Below are positions 47,770-60,305 of a stretch of 64,000 bases of DNA, piece by piece. The translations under genes and the position numbers were made by a program. Where the stretch lies: contig NC_087064.1 of assembly GCF_963678635.1 (NCBI RefSeq), forward strand, positions 61,125,548-61,189,547. The letters are read 5' to 3'. This DNA is from Symsagittifera roscoffensis (lineage: Eukaryota > Xenacoelomorpha > Acoela > Convolutidae). Within the stretch, counting starts at the first letter, position 1. Each line of letters starts with the position of its first letter. The notes below the pieces were generated by a model. The model was given only the letters and a program-made list of their open reading frames with translations. It searched no databases and was not told where the DNA came from.

Positions 47770-49745
47770 TGTATGATGATAACTAAGAGACTGTGTTTGC
47801 TAATGATCATCTTTTTTCCAAAGTTTTTGGTTGAACTGTTTTTTTTTTGTTATACAAAATATAGAAGAATTGAAAAGGTTTTTTTTTAATTTGCTTTTAA
47901 GCTCTCCGTCAATTGGATTTGCAAAATATTGTTTTTTGAACATAAAAAATTTTCGCCCAACGTGGGGCTCGAACCCACGACCCTGGGAGGAAGAATTCCA
48001 TGCTCTAACGACTGAGTTAGCCGGGCTGCATGATGATAACCAAGAGACTGTGTTTGGTAATGATCATCCTTTTTCCGAACTTTTCGGTTGAACTGTTTTT
48101 TTTTGTTATACAAAATATAGAAGAATTGAAAAGGTTTTTTTAAATTTGCTTTTAAGCTCTCCGTCAATTGGATTTGCAAAATATTGTTTTTTGAACATAA
48201 AAAATTTTCGCCCAACGTGGGGCTCGAACCCACGACCCTGGGAGGAAGAATTCCATGCTCTTACGACTGAGCTAGCCGGGCTGTATGATGTTCACTAAGA
48301 GACTGTGTTTGCTAATGATCATCCTTTTTTCGAAGTTTTTGGTTGAAATGTTTTTTCTGTTATATAAAATATAGAAAAATTGAAAAGATTTTTTATTTGC
48401 CCTGAAGCTGTCCGTCGTTTGGATTTGAAAAATATTGTTTTTTGAACATTATAAAAAAATTTCGACCAACGTGGGGCTCGAACCCAGGACCCTGGGAGGA
48501 AGAATTCCATGCTCTAACGACTGAGTTAGCCGGGCTGTATGATGATAACCAAGAGACTGTGTTGGTAATGATCATCCTTTTTCCGAACTTTTCGGTTGAA
48601 CTGTTTTTTTTTGTTATACAAAATATAGAAGAATTGAAAAGGTTTTTTTTTAATTTGCTTTTAAGCTCTCCGTCAATTGGATTTGCAAAATATTGTTTTT
48701 TGAACATAAAAAATTTTCGCCCAACGTGGGGCTCGAACCCACGACCCTGGGAGGAAGAATTCCATGCTCTAACGACTGAGCTAGCCGGGCTGTATGATGT
48801 TCACTAAGAGACTGTGTTTGCTAATGATCATCCTTTTTTCGAAGTTTTTGGTTGAAATGTTTTTTCTGTTATATAAAATATAGAAAAATTGAAAAGATTT
48901 TTTATTTGCCCTGAAGCTGTCCGTCATTTGGATTTGAAAAATATTGTTTTTTTTTTGAAGATTATGAAAAATTTTCGCCCAATTTGGTGCTCGAACCGAT
49001 GACCCTGGGATTAAGAGTCTCATGCTCTACCGACTGAGCTAGCGGGGCTGTATGATGTTAACTAAGAGACTGTGTTGGCTAATGATCACCCTTTTTCCGA
49101 AATTTTTGTTGAATTGTTTTTTCTGTTGAATAAAATATAGAGGAATTGATAAGGTTTTTTTTCGATTGCGTTTAAGCACTCCGTGAAATGGATTCGCAAA
49201 AGATTGTTTTTTGAATACCATAAAAACTTTTCGCCCAACGTGGGGCTCGAACCCACGACCCTGGGATTAAGAGTCCCATGCTATACCGACTGAGCTAGAC
49301 GGGCTGTATGATGTTAATTGAGAGACTGTGTTTGCTAATGATCATCTTTTTTCCGAAGTTTTTGGTTGAATTGTTTTTTCTGATATATAAAATATAGAAA
49401 AATTGAAAAGATTTTTTATTTGCCCTGAAGCTGTCCGTCATTTGGTTTTGAAAAATATTGTTTTTTTTTTGAAGATTATGAAAACTTTTCGCCCAATTTG
49501 GTGCTCGAACCGATGACCCTGGGATTAAGAGTCTCATGCTCTACCGACTGAGCTAGCGGGGCTGTATGATGTTAACTAAAAGACTGTGTTTGCTAATGAT
49601 CACCCTTTTTCCGAAATTTTTGTTGAATTGTTTTTTCTGTTGAATAAAATATAGAGGAATTGATAAGGTTTTTTTTCGATTGCGTTTAAGCACTCCGTGA
49701 AATGGATTCGCAAAAGATTGTTTTTTGAATAACATAAAAACTTTT

Positions 49746-49818
49746 CGCCCAACGTGGGGCTCGAACCCACGACCCTGGGATTAAGAGTCCCATGCTCTAC
49801 CGACTGAGCTAGCCGGGC
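49746..49818 (-). tRNA. Intact tRNA-Lys(CUU)
   Basis: Perfect 73-mer with T5. The trailer variant AACATAAAAAC on the + strand is shared with 53826, 57916 and 59204. Confidence 0.85.
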
Positions 49819-50257
49819 TGTATGATGATAATTAAGAGACTGTGTTTGCTAATGATCATCTTTTTTCCGAAGTTTTTGGTTGAATTGTTTTTTCTGTTAT
49901 ATAAAATATAGAAAAATTGAAAAGATTTTTTATTTGCCCTGAAGCTGTCCGTCATTTGGTTTTGAAAAATATTGTTTTTTTTGAAGATTATGAAAACTTT
50001 TCGCCCAATTTGGTGCTCGAACCGATGACCCTGGGATTAAGAGTCTCATGCTCTACCGACTGAGCTAGCGGGGCTGTATGATGTTAACTTAGAGACTGTG
50101 TTTGCTAATGATCACCCTTTTTCCGAAATTTTCGTTGAATTGTTTTTTCTGTTGAATAAAATAAAGAGGAATTGATAAGGTTTTTTTTCGATTGCGTTTA
50201 AGCACTCCGTGAAATGGATTCGCAAAAGATTGTTTTTTGAATACCATAAAAATTTTT

Positions 50258-50330
50258 CGCCCAACGTGGGGCTCGAACCCACGACCCTGGGATTAAGAGT
50301 CCCATGCTCTACCGACTGAGCTAGCCGGGC
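50258..50330 (-). tRNA. Intact tRNA-Lys(CUU)
   Basis: Perfect 73-mer with T5 after A5 in the trailer. The next spacer to the right carries an ATAAAATGTAGAGG variant. Confidence 0.85.
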
Positions 50331-50765
50331 TGTATGATGATAACTAAGACACTGTGTTTGCTAATGATCATCTTTTTTCCGAAGTTTTTGGTTGAATTGT
50401 TTTTTCTGTTGAATAAAATGTAGAGGAATTGATAAGGTTTTTTTTTCAATTGCGTTTAAGCACTCCGTCAAATGGATTCGCAAAAGATTGTTTTTTGAAT
50501 ACCATAAAGACTTTTCGCCCAACGTGGGGCTCGAACCCACGACCCTGGGAGGAAGAATTCCATGCTCTAACGACTGAGTTAGCCGGGCTGTATGATGATA
50601 ACCAGGAGACTGTGTTTGGTAATGATCATCCTTTTTCCGAAATTTTCGGTTGAACTGTTTTTTGTTATATAAAATATAGAAGAATTGAAAAGGTTTTTTA
50701 ATTTGCTTTTAAGCTCTCCGTCAATTGGAGTTGCAAAATATTGTTTTTTGAACATAAAAACTTTT

Positions 50766-50838
50766 CGCCCAAGGTGGGGCTCGAACCCACGACCCTGGGA
50801 TTAAGAGTCCCATGCTCTACCGACTGAGCTAGCCGGAC
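50766..50838 (-). tRNA. tRNA-Lys(CUU)-like with two acceptor changes
   Basis: C2 is T (T2-G71 wobble) and G66 is C, opposing C7. Other arms are perfect, and a T5 terminator is present. Function is uncertain because of the C7-C66 mismatch. Confidence 0.5.
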
Positions 50839-51279
50839 TGTATGATGATAACTAAGAGACTGTTTTTGCTAATGATCATCCTTTTTCCGAAGTTTTTGGT
50901 TGAAATGTTTTTTCTGTTATATAAAATATAGAAAAATTGAAAAGATTTTTTATTTGCCCTGAAGCTGTCCGTCATTTGGTTTTGAAAAATATTGTTTTTT
51001 TTTTGAAGATTATGAAAACTTTTCGCCCAATTTGGTGCTCGAACCCATGACCCTGGGATTAAGAGTCTCATGCTCTACCGACTGAGCTAGCGGGGCTGTA
51101 TGATGCTAACTAAGAGACTGTGTTTGCTAATGATCACCCTTTTTCCGAAATTTTTGTTGAATTGTTTTTTCTGTTGAATAAAATATAGAGGAATTGATAA
51201 GGTTTTTTTTCAATTGCGTTTAAGCACTCCGTCAAATGGATTCGCAAAAGATTGTTTTTTAAATACCATAAAAACTTTT

Positions 51280-51352
51280 CGCCCAACGTGGGGCTCGAAC
51301 CCACGACCCTGGGATTAAGATTCCCATGCTCTACCGACTGAGCTAGCCGGGC
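51280..51352 (-). tRNA. Near-intact tRNA-Lys(CUU), A32
   Basis: The one change is C32 to A, giving loop ATCTTAA. Stems are intact and T5 is present. Position 32 is usually a pyrimidine, so decoding efficiency might change. Confidence 0.6.
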
Positions 51353-51791
51353 TGTATGATGATAACTAAGAGACTGTGTTTGCTAATGATCATCTTTTTT
51401 CCGAAGTTTTTGGTTGAACTGTTTTTTTTTGTTATACAAAATATAGAAGAATTGAAAAGGTTTTTTTTTAATTTGCTTTTAAGCTCTCCGTCAATTGGAT
51501 TTGCAAAATATTGTTTTTTGAACATAAAAAATTTTCGCCCAACGTGGGGCTCGAACCCACGACCCTGGGAGGAAGAATTCCATGCTCTAACGACTGAGTT
51601 AGCCGGGCTGTATGATGATAACCAAGAGACTGTGTTTGGTAATGATCATCCTTTTTCCGAACTTTTCGGTTGAACTGTTTTTTTTTGTTATACAAAATAT
51701 AGAAGAATTGAAAATGTTTTTTTTTAATTTGCTTTTAAGCTCTCCGTCAATTGGATTTGCAAAATATTGTTTTTTGAACATAAAAAATTTT

Positions 51792-51864
51792 CGCCCAACG
51801 TGGGGCTCGAACCCACGACCCTGGGAGGAAGAATTCCATGCTCTAACGACTGAGCTAGCCGGGC
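51792..51864 (-). pseudogene. Class C tRNA-Lys-like copy (exemplar)
   Basis: Acceptor and T arms are canonical. The anticodon arm is TGGAA-TTCTTCC-TCCCA: anticodon CTT is kept, but position 37 is C and the stem has an A30-C40 mismatch. The D loop reads AGTCGTTA, so the second G of the conserved GG pair, which normally contacts C56, is lost. Many sister copies across 37-62 kb (for example near 41890, 44690, 47960, 52300, 54350, 56900 and 61500) carry the same set, often with an added A10-C25 mismatch. The trailer has T6, so transcription remains possible. Confidence 0.65.
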
Positions 51865-52434
51865 TGTATGATGTTCACTAAGAGACTGTGTTTGCTAATG
51901 ATCATCCTTTTTTCGAAGTTTTTGGTTGAAATGTTTTTTCTGTTATATAAAATATAGAAAAATTGAAAAGATTTTTTATTTGCCCTGAAGCTGTCCGTCG
52001 TTTGGATTTGAAAAATATTGTTTTTTGAACATTATAAAAAATTTTCGACCAACGTGGGGCTCGAACCCACGACCCTGGGAGGAAGAATTCCATGCTCTAA
52101 CGACTGAATTAGCCGGGCTGTATGATGATAACCAAGAGACTGTGTTTGGTAATGATCATCCTTTTTCCGAACTTTTCGGTTGAACTGTTTTTTTTTGTTA
52201 TACAAAATATAGAAGAATTGAAAAGGTTTTTTTTAATTTGCTTTTAAGCTCTCCGTCAATTGGATTTGCAAAATATTGTTTTTTGAACATAAAAAATTTT
52301 CGCTCAACGTGGGGCTCGAACCCACGACCCTGGGAGGAAGAATTCCATGCTCTAACGACTGAGCTAGCCGGGCTGTATGATGTTCACTAAGAGACTGTGT
52401 TTGCTAATGATCATCCTTTTTCCGAAGTTTTTGG

Positions 52435-52653
52435 TTGATTTAATTTTTTCTGTTATATGAAATATAGAAGTATTGAAAACGTTTTTTTTTTCATTTGCGT
52501 TTAAGCTCTACGTCAAATGGATTTGCAAAATATTGTTTTTCGAATATTATGAAAAGTTTTCGCCCATCTTGAGGCTCGAACCCACGACCCTGGGAGTAAG
52601 AATCCCATGCTCTACCGACTGAGCTAGCCGGGCTGTATGAAATTAATGAAGAT
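52435..52653 (-). repeat. Displaced patch from the 26-kb part of the array
   Basis: Over 219 bp the unit matches 26531-26750 almost perfectly, differing in T-run length. The match covers the spacer TTGATTTAATTTTTTCTG, GAAGTATTGAAAACG, a tRNA with CATCTTGAGGCTCG and GGGAGTAAGAATCCC, and the flank ATGAAATTAATGAAGAT. Neighbouring units on both sides are right-block types. At the right junction ATGAAATTAATGAAG occurs twice (52637-52651 and 52654-52668). Confidence 0.8.
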
Positions 52654-53568
52654 ATGAAATTAATGAAGTTTTTGGTTGAAATGTTTTTTCTGTTATATAA
52701 AATATAGAAAAATTGAAACGATTTTTTATTTGCCCTGAAGCTGTCCGTCATTTGGATTTGAAAAATATTGTTTTTTTTTGAAGATTATGAAAAATTTTCG
52801 CCCAATTTGGTGCTCGAACCGATGACCCTGGGATTAAGAGTCTCATGCTCTACCGACTGAGCTAGCGGGGCTGTATGATGTTAACTAAAAGACTGTGTTT
52901 GCTAATGATCACCCTTTTTCCGAAATTTTTGTTGAATTGTTTTTTCTGTTGAATAAAATATAGAGGAATTGATAAGGTTTTTTTTCGATTGCGTTTAAGC
53001 ACTCCGTGAAATGGATTCGCAAAAGATTGTTTTTTGAATAACATAAAAACTTTTCTCCCGACGTGGGGCTCGAACCCACGACCCTGGGATTAAGAGTCCC
53101 ATGCTATACCGACTGAGCTAGCCGGGCTGTATGATGTTAATTGAGAGACTGTGTTTGCTAATGATCATCTTTTTTCCGAAGTTTTTGGTTGAATTGTTTT
53201 TTCTGTTATATAAAATATAGAAAAATTGAAAAGATTTTTTATTTGCCCTGAAGCTGTCCGTCATTTGGTTTTGAAAAATATTGTTTTTTTTTTGAAGATT
53301 ATGAAAACTTTTCGCCCAATTTGGTGCTCGAACCGATGACCCTGGGATTAAGAGTCTCATGCTCTACCGACTGAGCTAGCGGGGCTGTATGATGTTACCT
53401 AAAAGACTGTGTTTGCTAATGATCACCCTTTTTCCGAAATTTTTGTTGAATTGTTTTTTCTGTTGAATAAAATATAGAAGAATTGAAAAGGTTTTTTTTA
53501 ATTTGCTTTTAAGCTCTCCGTCAATTGGATTCGCAAAAGATTGTTTTTTGAATACCATAAAAATTTTT

Positions 53569-53641
53569 CGCCCAACGTGGGGCTCGAACCCACGACCCTG
53601 GGATTAAGAGTCCCATGCTATACCGACTGAGCTAGCCGGGC
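53569..53641 (-). tRNA. Near-intact tRNA-Lys(CUU), G22 to T
   Basis: The single change gives a C13-T22 mismatch in the D stem; the same change marks the copies at 49232, 53055 and 57402. The boxes are otherwise intact, and T5 is present. Confidence 0.6.
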
Positions 53642-53825
53642 TGTATGATGTTAATTGAGAGACTGTGTTTGCTAATGATCATCTTTTTTCCGAAGTTTTT
53701 GGTTGAATTGTTTTTTCTGTTGAATAAAATATAGAGGAATTGATAAGGTTTTTTTTCGATTGCGTTTAAGCACTCCGTGAAATGGATTCGCAAAAGATTG
53801 TTTTTTGAATAACATAAAAACTTTT

Positions 53826-53898
53826 CGCCCAACGTGGGGCTCGAACCCACGACCCTGGGATTAAGAGTCCCATGCTCTACCGACTGAGCTAGCCGGGC
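53826..53898 (-). tRNA. Intact tRNA-Lys(CUU)
   Basis: Perfect 73-mer with T5, followed on its upstream side by the GATGTTAATTAAGAG flank. Confidence 0.85.
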
Positions 53899-54589
53899 TG
53901 TATGATGTTAATTAAGAGACTGTGTTTGCTAATGATCATCTTTTTTCCGAAGTTTTTGGTTGAATTGTTTTTTCTGTTACATAAAATATAGAAAAATTGA
54001 AAAGATTTTTTATTTGCCCTGAAGCTGTCCGTCATTTGGTTTTGAAAAATATTGTTTTTTTTTGAAGATTATGAAAACTTTTCGCCCAATCTGGTGCTCG
54101 AACCGATGACCCTGGGATTAAGAGTCTCATGCTCTACCGACTGAGCTAGCGTGGCTGTATGATGTTAACTAAGAGACTGTGTTTGCTAATGATCACCCTT
54201 TTTCCGAAATTTTCGTTGAATTGTTTTTTCTGTTGAATAAAATAAAGAGGAATTGATAAGGTTTTTTTTCGATTGCGTTTAAGCACTCCGTGAAATGGAT
54301 TCGCAAAAGATTGTTTTTTGAATACCATAAAGACTTTTCGCCCAACGTGGGGCTCGAACCCACGACCCTGGGAGGAAGAATTCCATGCTCTAACGACTGA
54401 GTTAGCCGGGCTGTATGATGATAACCAAGAGACTGTGTTTGGTAATGATCATCCTTTTTCCGAAATTTTCGGTTGAACTGTTTTTTGTTATATAAAATAT
54501 AGAAGAATTGAAAAGGTTTTTTTAATTTGCTTTTAAGCTCTCCGTCAATTGGAGTTGCAAAATATTGTTTTTTGAACATAAAAACTTTT

Positions 54590-54662
54590 CGCCCAACGTG
54601 GGGCTCGAACCCACGACCCTGGGATTAAGAGTCCCATGCTCTACCGACTGAGCTAGCCGGGC
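54590..54662 (-). tRNA. Intact tRNA-Lys(CUU), first copy of the 764-bp pair
   Basis: Perfect 73-mer with T5. Its unit is duplicated exactly 764 bp further right (55354). The upstream flank CTGTATGATCATAACTAAG creates an extra TGATCA. Confidence 0.85.
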
Positions 54663-55353
54663 TGTATGATCATAACTAAGAGACTGTGTTTGCTAATGAT
54701 CATCCTTTTTCCGAAGTTTTTGGTTGAAATGTTTTTTCTGTTACATAAAATATAGAAAAATTGAAAAGATTTTTTATTTGCCCTGAAGCTGTCCGTCATT
54801 TGGTTTTGAAAAATATTGTTTTTTTTTGAAGATTATGAAAACTTTTCGCCCAATCTGGTGCTCGAACCGATGACCCTGGGATTAAGAGTCTCATGCTCTA
54901 CCGACTGAGCTAGCGTGGCTGTATGATGTTAACTAAGAGACTGTGTTTGCTAATGATCACCCTTTTTCCGAAATTTTCGTTGAATTGTTTTTTCTGTTGA
55001 ATAAAATAAAGAGGAATTGATAAGGTTTTTTTTCGATTGCGTTTAAGCACTCCGTGAAATGGATTCGCAAAAGATTGTTTTTTGAATACCATAAAGACTT
55101 TTCGCCCAACGTGGGGCTCGAACCCACGACCCTGGGAGGAAGAATTCCATGCTCTAACGACTGAGTTAGCCGGGCTGTATGATGATAACCAAGAGACTGT
55201 GTTTGGTAATGATCATCCTTTTTCCGAAATTTTCGGTTGAACTGTTTTTTGTTATATAAAATATAGAAGAATTGAAAAGGTTTTTTTAATTTGCTTTTAA
55301 GCTCTCCGTCAATTGGAGTTGCAAAATATTGTTTTTTGAACATAAAAACTTTT

Positions 55354-55426
55354 CGCCCAACGTGGGGCTCGAACCCACGACCCTGGGATTAAGAGTCCCA
55401 TGCTCTACCGACTGAGCTAGCCGGGC
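55354..55426 (-). tRNA. Intact tRNA-Lys(CUU), second copy of the 764-bp pair
   Basis: Perfect 73-mer with T5. Flanks match the copy at 54590, including the GATCATAAC variant, so both derive from one recent duplication. Confidence 0.85.
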
Positions 55427-55866
55427 TGTATGATCATAACTAAGAGACTGTGTTTGCTAATGATCATCCTTTTTCCGAAGTTTTTGGTTGAAATGTTTTT
55501 TCTGTTATATAAAATATAGAAAAATTGAAAAGATTTTTTATTTGCCCTGAAGCTGTCCGTCATTTGGTTTTGAAAAATATTGTTTTTTTTTGAAGATTAT
55601 GAAAACTTTTCGCCCAATTTGGTGCTCGAACCCATGACCCTGGGATTAAGAGTCTCATGCTCTACCGACTGAGCTAGCGGGGCTGTATGATGCTAACTAA
55701 GAGACTGTGTTTGCTAATGATCACCCTTTTTCCGAAATTTTTGTTGAATTGTTTTTTCTGTTGAATAAAATATAGAGGAATTGATAAGGTTTTTTTTCAA
55801 TTGCGTTTAAGCACTCCGTCAACTGGATTCGCAAAAGATTGTTTTTTAAATACCATAAAAACTTTT

Positions 55867-55939
55867 CGCCCAACGTGGGGCTCGAACCCACGATCCTGGG
55901 ATTAAGAGTCCCATGCTCTACCGACTGAGCTAGCCGGGC
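55867..55939 (-). tRNA. Near-intact tRNA-Lys(CUU), one variable-loop change
   Basis: One G of the variable loop is A (GGATC instead of GGGTC). All helices are unchanged and T5 is present. Confidence 0.7.
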
Positions 55940-57401
55940 TGTATGATGATAACTAAGAGACTGTGTTTGCTAATGATCATCTTTTTTCCGAAGTTTTTGG
56001 TTGAACTGTTTTTTTTTTTGTTATACAAAATATAGAAGAATTGAAAAGGTTTTTTTTAAATTTGCTTTTAAGCTCTCCGTCAATTGGATTTGCAAAATAT
56101 TGTTTTTTGAACATAAAAAATTTTCGCCCAACGTGGGGCTCGAACCCACGACCCTGGGAGGAAGAATTCCATGCTCTAACGACTGAGTTAGCCGGGCTGT
56201 ATGATGATAACCAAGAGACTGTGTTTGGTAATGATCATCCTTTTTCCGAACTTTTCGGTTGAACTGTTTTTTTTTGTTATACAAAATATAGAAGAATTGA
56301 AAAGGTTTTTTTTAATTTGCTTTTAAGCTCTCCGTCAATTGGATTTGCAAAATATTGTTTTTTGAACATAAAAAATTTTCGCCCAACGTGGGGCTCGAAC
56401 CCACGACTCTGGGAGGAAGAATTCCATGCTCTAACGACTGAGCTAGCCGGGCTGTATGATGTTCACTAAGAGACTGTGTTTGCTAATGATCATCCTTTTT
56501 TCGAAGTTTTTGGTTGAAATGTTTTTTCTGTTATATAAAATATAGAAAAATTGAAAAGATTTTTTATTTGCCCTGAAGCTGTCCGTCGTTTGGATTTGAA
56601 AAATATTGTTTTTTGAACATTATAAAAAATTTTCGACCAACGTGAGGCTCGAACCCACAACCCTGGGAGGAAGAATTCCATGCTCTAACGACTGAGTTAG
56701 CCGGGCTGTATGATGATAACCAAGAGACTGTGTTTGGTAATGATCATCCTTTTTCCGAACTTTTCGGTTGAACTGTTTTTTTTTGTTATACAAAATATAG
56801 AAGAATTGAAAAGGTTTTTTTTAATTGGCTTTTAAGCTCTCCGTCAATTGGATTTGCAAAATATTGTTTTTTGAACATAAAAAATTTTCGCCCAACGTGG
56901 GGCTCGAACCCACGACCCTGGGAGGAAGAATTCCATGCTCTAACCACTGAGCTAGCCGGGCTGTATGATGTTCACTAAGAGACTGTGTTTGCTAATGATC
57001 ATCCTTTTTTCGAAGTTTTTGGTTGAAATGTTTTTTCTGTTATATAAAATATAGAAAAATTGAAAAGATTTTTTATTTGCCCTGAAGCTGTCCGTCATTT
57101 GGATTTGAAAAATATTGTTTTTTTTTGAAGATTATGAAAAATTTTCGCCCAATTTGGTGCTCGAACCGATGACCCTGGGATTAAGAGTCTCATGCTCTAC
57201 CGACTGAGCTAGCGGGGCTGTATGATGTTAACTAAGAGACTGTGTTTGCTAATGATCACCCTTTTTCCGAAATTTTTGTTGAATTGTTTTTTCTGTTGAA
57301 TAAAATATAGAGGAATTGATAAGGTTTTTTTTCGATTGCGTTTAAGCACTCCGTGAAATGGATTCGCAAAAGATTGTTTTTTGAATACCATAAAAACTTT
57401 T

Positions 57402-57474
57402 CGCCCAACGTGGGGCTCGAACCCACGACCCTGGGATTAAGAGTCCCATGCTATACCGACTGAGCTAGCCGGGC
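57402..57474 (-). tRNA. Near-intact tRNA-Lys(CUU), G22 to T
   Basis: The sole change is the D-stem C13-T22 mismatch. T5 is present. It belongs to the left member of the 1288-bp duplication. Confidence 0.6.
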
Positions 57475-57915
57475 TGTATGATGTTAATTGAGAGACTGTG
57501 TTTGTTAATGATCATCTTTTTTCCGAAGTTTTTGGTTGAAATGTTTTTTCTGTTATATAAAATATAGAAAAATTGAAAAGATTTTTTATTTGCCCTGGAG
57601 CTGTCCGTCATTTGGTTTTGAAAAATATTGTTTTTTTTTTGAAGATTATGAAAACTTTTCGCCCAATTTGGTGCTCGAACCGATGACCCTGGGATTAAGA
57701 GTCTCATGCTCTACCGACTGAGCTAGCGGGGCTGTATGATGTTAACTAAAAGGTTGTGTTTGCTAATGATCACCCTTTTTCCGAAATTTTTGTTGAATTG
57801 TTTTTTCTGTTGAATAAAATATAGAGGAATTGATAAGGTTTTTTTTCGATTGCGTTTAAGCACTCCGTGAAATGGATTCGCAAAAGATTGTTTTTTGAAT
57901 AACATAAAAACTTTT

Positions 57916-57988
57916 CGCCCAACGTGGGGCTCGAACCCACGACCCTGGGATTAAGAGTCCCATGCTCTACCGACTGAGCTAGCCGGGC
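57916..57988 (-). tRNA. Intact tRNA-Lys(CUU), 1288-bp pair, left
   Basis: Perfect 73-mer with T5. Its duplicate is at 59204, offset 1288. Confidence 0.85.
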
Positions 57989-58172
57989 TGTATGATGTTA
58001 ATTAAGAGACTGTGTTTGCTAATGATCATCTTTTTTCCGAAGTTTTTGGTTGAATTGTTTTTTCTGTTATATAAAATATAGAAAAATTGAAAAGATTTTT
58101 TATTTGCCCTGAAGCTGTCCGTCATTTGGTTTTGAAAAATATTGTTTTTTTTTGAAGATTATGAAAACTTTT

Positions 58173-58245
58173 CGCCCAATTTGGTGCTCGAACCGATGAC
58201 CCTGGGATTAAGAGTCTCATGCTCTACCGACTGAGCTAGCGTGGC
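58173..58245 (-). pseudogene. Class B tRNA-Lys-like copy (exemplar)
   Basis: The anticodon loop CTCTTAA is intact, but the stem is TGAGA/TCCCA with an A29-C41 mismatch, as if one strand came from the other common tRNA-Lys(CUU) isodecoder. The T stem is ATGGG/ACCAA with two mismatches, and the acceptor 5' strand is GCCACGC (GCCCCGC in many sisters). The B box remains close to consensus (GGTTCGAGCAC here). The trailer has only T4. Sister copies alternate with intact genes from 37 to 62 kb. Confidence 0.65.
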
Positions 58246-58430
58246 TGTATGATGTTAACTAAGAGACTGTGTTTGCTAATGATCACCCTTTTTCCGAAAT
58301 TTTCGTTGAATTGTTTTTTCTGTTGAATAAAATAAAGAGGAATTGATAAGGTTTTTTTTTTCGATTGCGTTTAAGCACTCCGTGAAATGGATTCGCAAAA
58401 GATTGTTTTTTGAATACCATAAAAACTTTT

Positions 58431-58503
58431 CGCCCAACGTGGGGCTCGAACCCACGACCCTGGGATTAAGAGTCCCATGCTCTACCGACTGAGCTAGCCG
58501 GGC
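58431..58503 (-). tRNA. Intact tRNA-Lys(CUU)
   Basis: Perfect 73-mer with T5. Its duplicate lies at 59718 (offset 1287). The spacer downstream has an ATAAAATAAAGAGG variant and a lengthened T run. Confidence 0.85.
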
Positions 58504-59203
58504 TGTATGATGATAACTAAGAGACTGTGTTTGCTAATGATCATCTTTTTTCCGAAGTTTTTGGTTGAATTGTTTTTTCTGTTATATAAAATATAGAAAA
58601 ATTGAAAAGATTTTTTATTTGCCCTGAAGCTGTCCGTCATTTGGTTTTGAAAAATATTGTTTTTTTTTTGAATATTATGAAAACTTTTTCGCCCAATTTG
58701 GTGCTCGAACCCATGACCCTGGGATTAAGAGTCTCATGCTCTACCGACTGAGCTAGCGGGGCTGTATGATGTTAACTAAGAGACTGTGTTTGCTAATGAT
58801 CATCTTTTTTCCGAAGTTTTTGGTTGAATTGTTTTTTCTGTTATATAAAATATAGAAAAATTGAAAAGATTTTTTATTTGCCCTGAAGCTGTCCGTCATT
58901 TGGTTTTGAAAAATATTGTTTTTTTTTTGAAGATTATGAAAACTTTTCGCCCAATTTGGTGCTCGAACCGATGACCCTGGGATTAAGAGTCTCATGCTCT
59001 ACCGACTGAGCTAGCGGGGCTGTATGATGTTAACTAAAAGACTGTGTTTGCTAATGATCACCCTTTTTCCGAAATTTTTGTTGAATTGTTTTTTCTGTTG
59101 AATAAAATATAGAGGAATTGATAAGGTTTTTTTTCGATTGCGTTTAAGCACTCCGTGAAATGGATTCGCAAAAGATTGTTTTTTGAATAACATAAAAACT
59201 TTT

Positions 59204-59276
59204 CGCCCAACGTGGGGCTCGAACCCACGACCCTGGGATTAAGAGTCCCATGCTCTACCGACTGAGCTAGCCGGGC
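59204..59276 (-). tRNA. Intact tRNA-Lys(CUU), 1288-bp pair, right
   Basis: Perfect 73-mer with T5 and flanks identical to 57916 except for T-run length. Confidence 0.85.
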
Positions 59277-59717
59277 TGTATGATGTTAATTAAGAGACTG
59301 TGTTTGCTAATGATCATCTTTTTTCCGAAGTTTTTGGTTGAATTGTTTTTTCTGTTATATAAAATATAGAAAAATTGAAAAGATTTTTTATTTGCCCTGA
59401 AGCTGTCCGTCATTTGGTTTTGAAAAATATTGTTTTTTTTTGAAGATTATGAAAACTTTTCGCCCAATTTGGTGCTCGAACCGATGACCCTGGGATTAAG
59501 AGTCTCATGCTCTACCGACTGAGCTAGCGTGGCTGTATGATGTTAACTAAGAGACTGTGTTTGCTAATGATCACCCTTTTTCGGAAATTTTCGTTGAATT
59601 GTTTTTTCTGTTGAATAAAATAAAGAGGAATTGATAAGGTTTTTTTTTCGATTGCGTTTAAGCACTCCGTGAAATGGATTCGCAAAAGATTGTTTTTTGA
59701 ATACCATAAAAACTTTT

Positions 59718-59790
59718 CGCCCAACGTGGGGCTCGAACCCACGACCCTGGGATTAAGAGTCCCATGCTCTACCGACTGAGCTAGCCGGGC
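59718..59790 (-). tRNA. Intact tRNA-Lys(CUU)
   Basis: Perfect 73-mer with T5. It is spaced 514 bp from 59204 with one class B unit between, the A-B-A alternation typical of this part of the array. Confidence 0.85.
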
Positions 59791-60232
59791 TGTATGATGA
59801 TAACTAAGAGACTGTGTTTGCTAATGATCATCTTTTTTCCGAAGTTTTTGGTTGAATTGTTTTTTCTGTTATATAAAATATAGAAAAATTGAAAAGATTT
59901 TTTATTTGCCCTGAAGCTGTCCGTCATTTGGTTTTGAAAAATATTGTTTTTTTTTTGAATATTATGAAAACTTTTTCGCCCAATTTGGTGCTCGAACCCA
60001 TGACCCTGGGATTAAGAGTCTCATGCTCTACCGACTGAGCTAGCGGGGCTGTATGATGTTAACTAAGAGACTGTGTTTGCTAATGATCACCCTTTTTCCG
60101 AAATTTTTGTTGAATTGTTTTTACTGTTGAATAAAATATAGAGGAATTGATAAGGTTTTTTTTCAATTGCGTTTAAGCACTCCGTCAAATGGATTCGCAA
60201 AAGATTGTTTTTTAAGTACCATAAAAACTTTT

Positions 60233-60305
60233 CGCCCAACGTGGGGCTCGAACCCACGACCCTGGGATTAAGAGTCCCATGCTCTACCGACTGAGCTAGC
60301 CGGGC
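60233..60305 (-). tRNA. Intact tRNA-Lys(CUU)
   Basis: Perfect 73-mer with T5. The downstream variant TTTTTTAAGTACC links it to the 47697 lineage. Confidence 0.85.
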
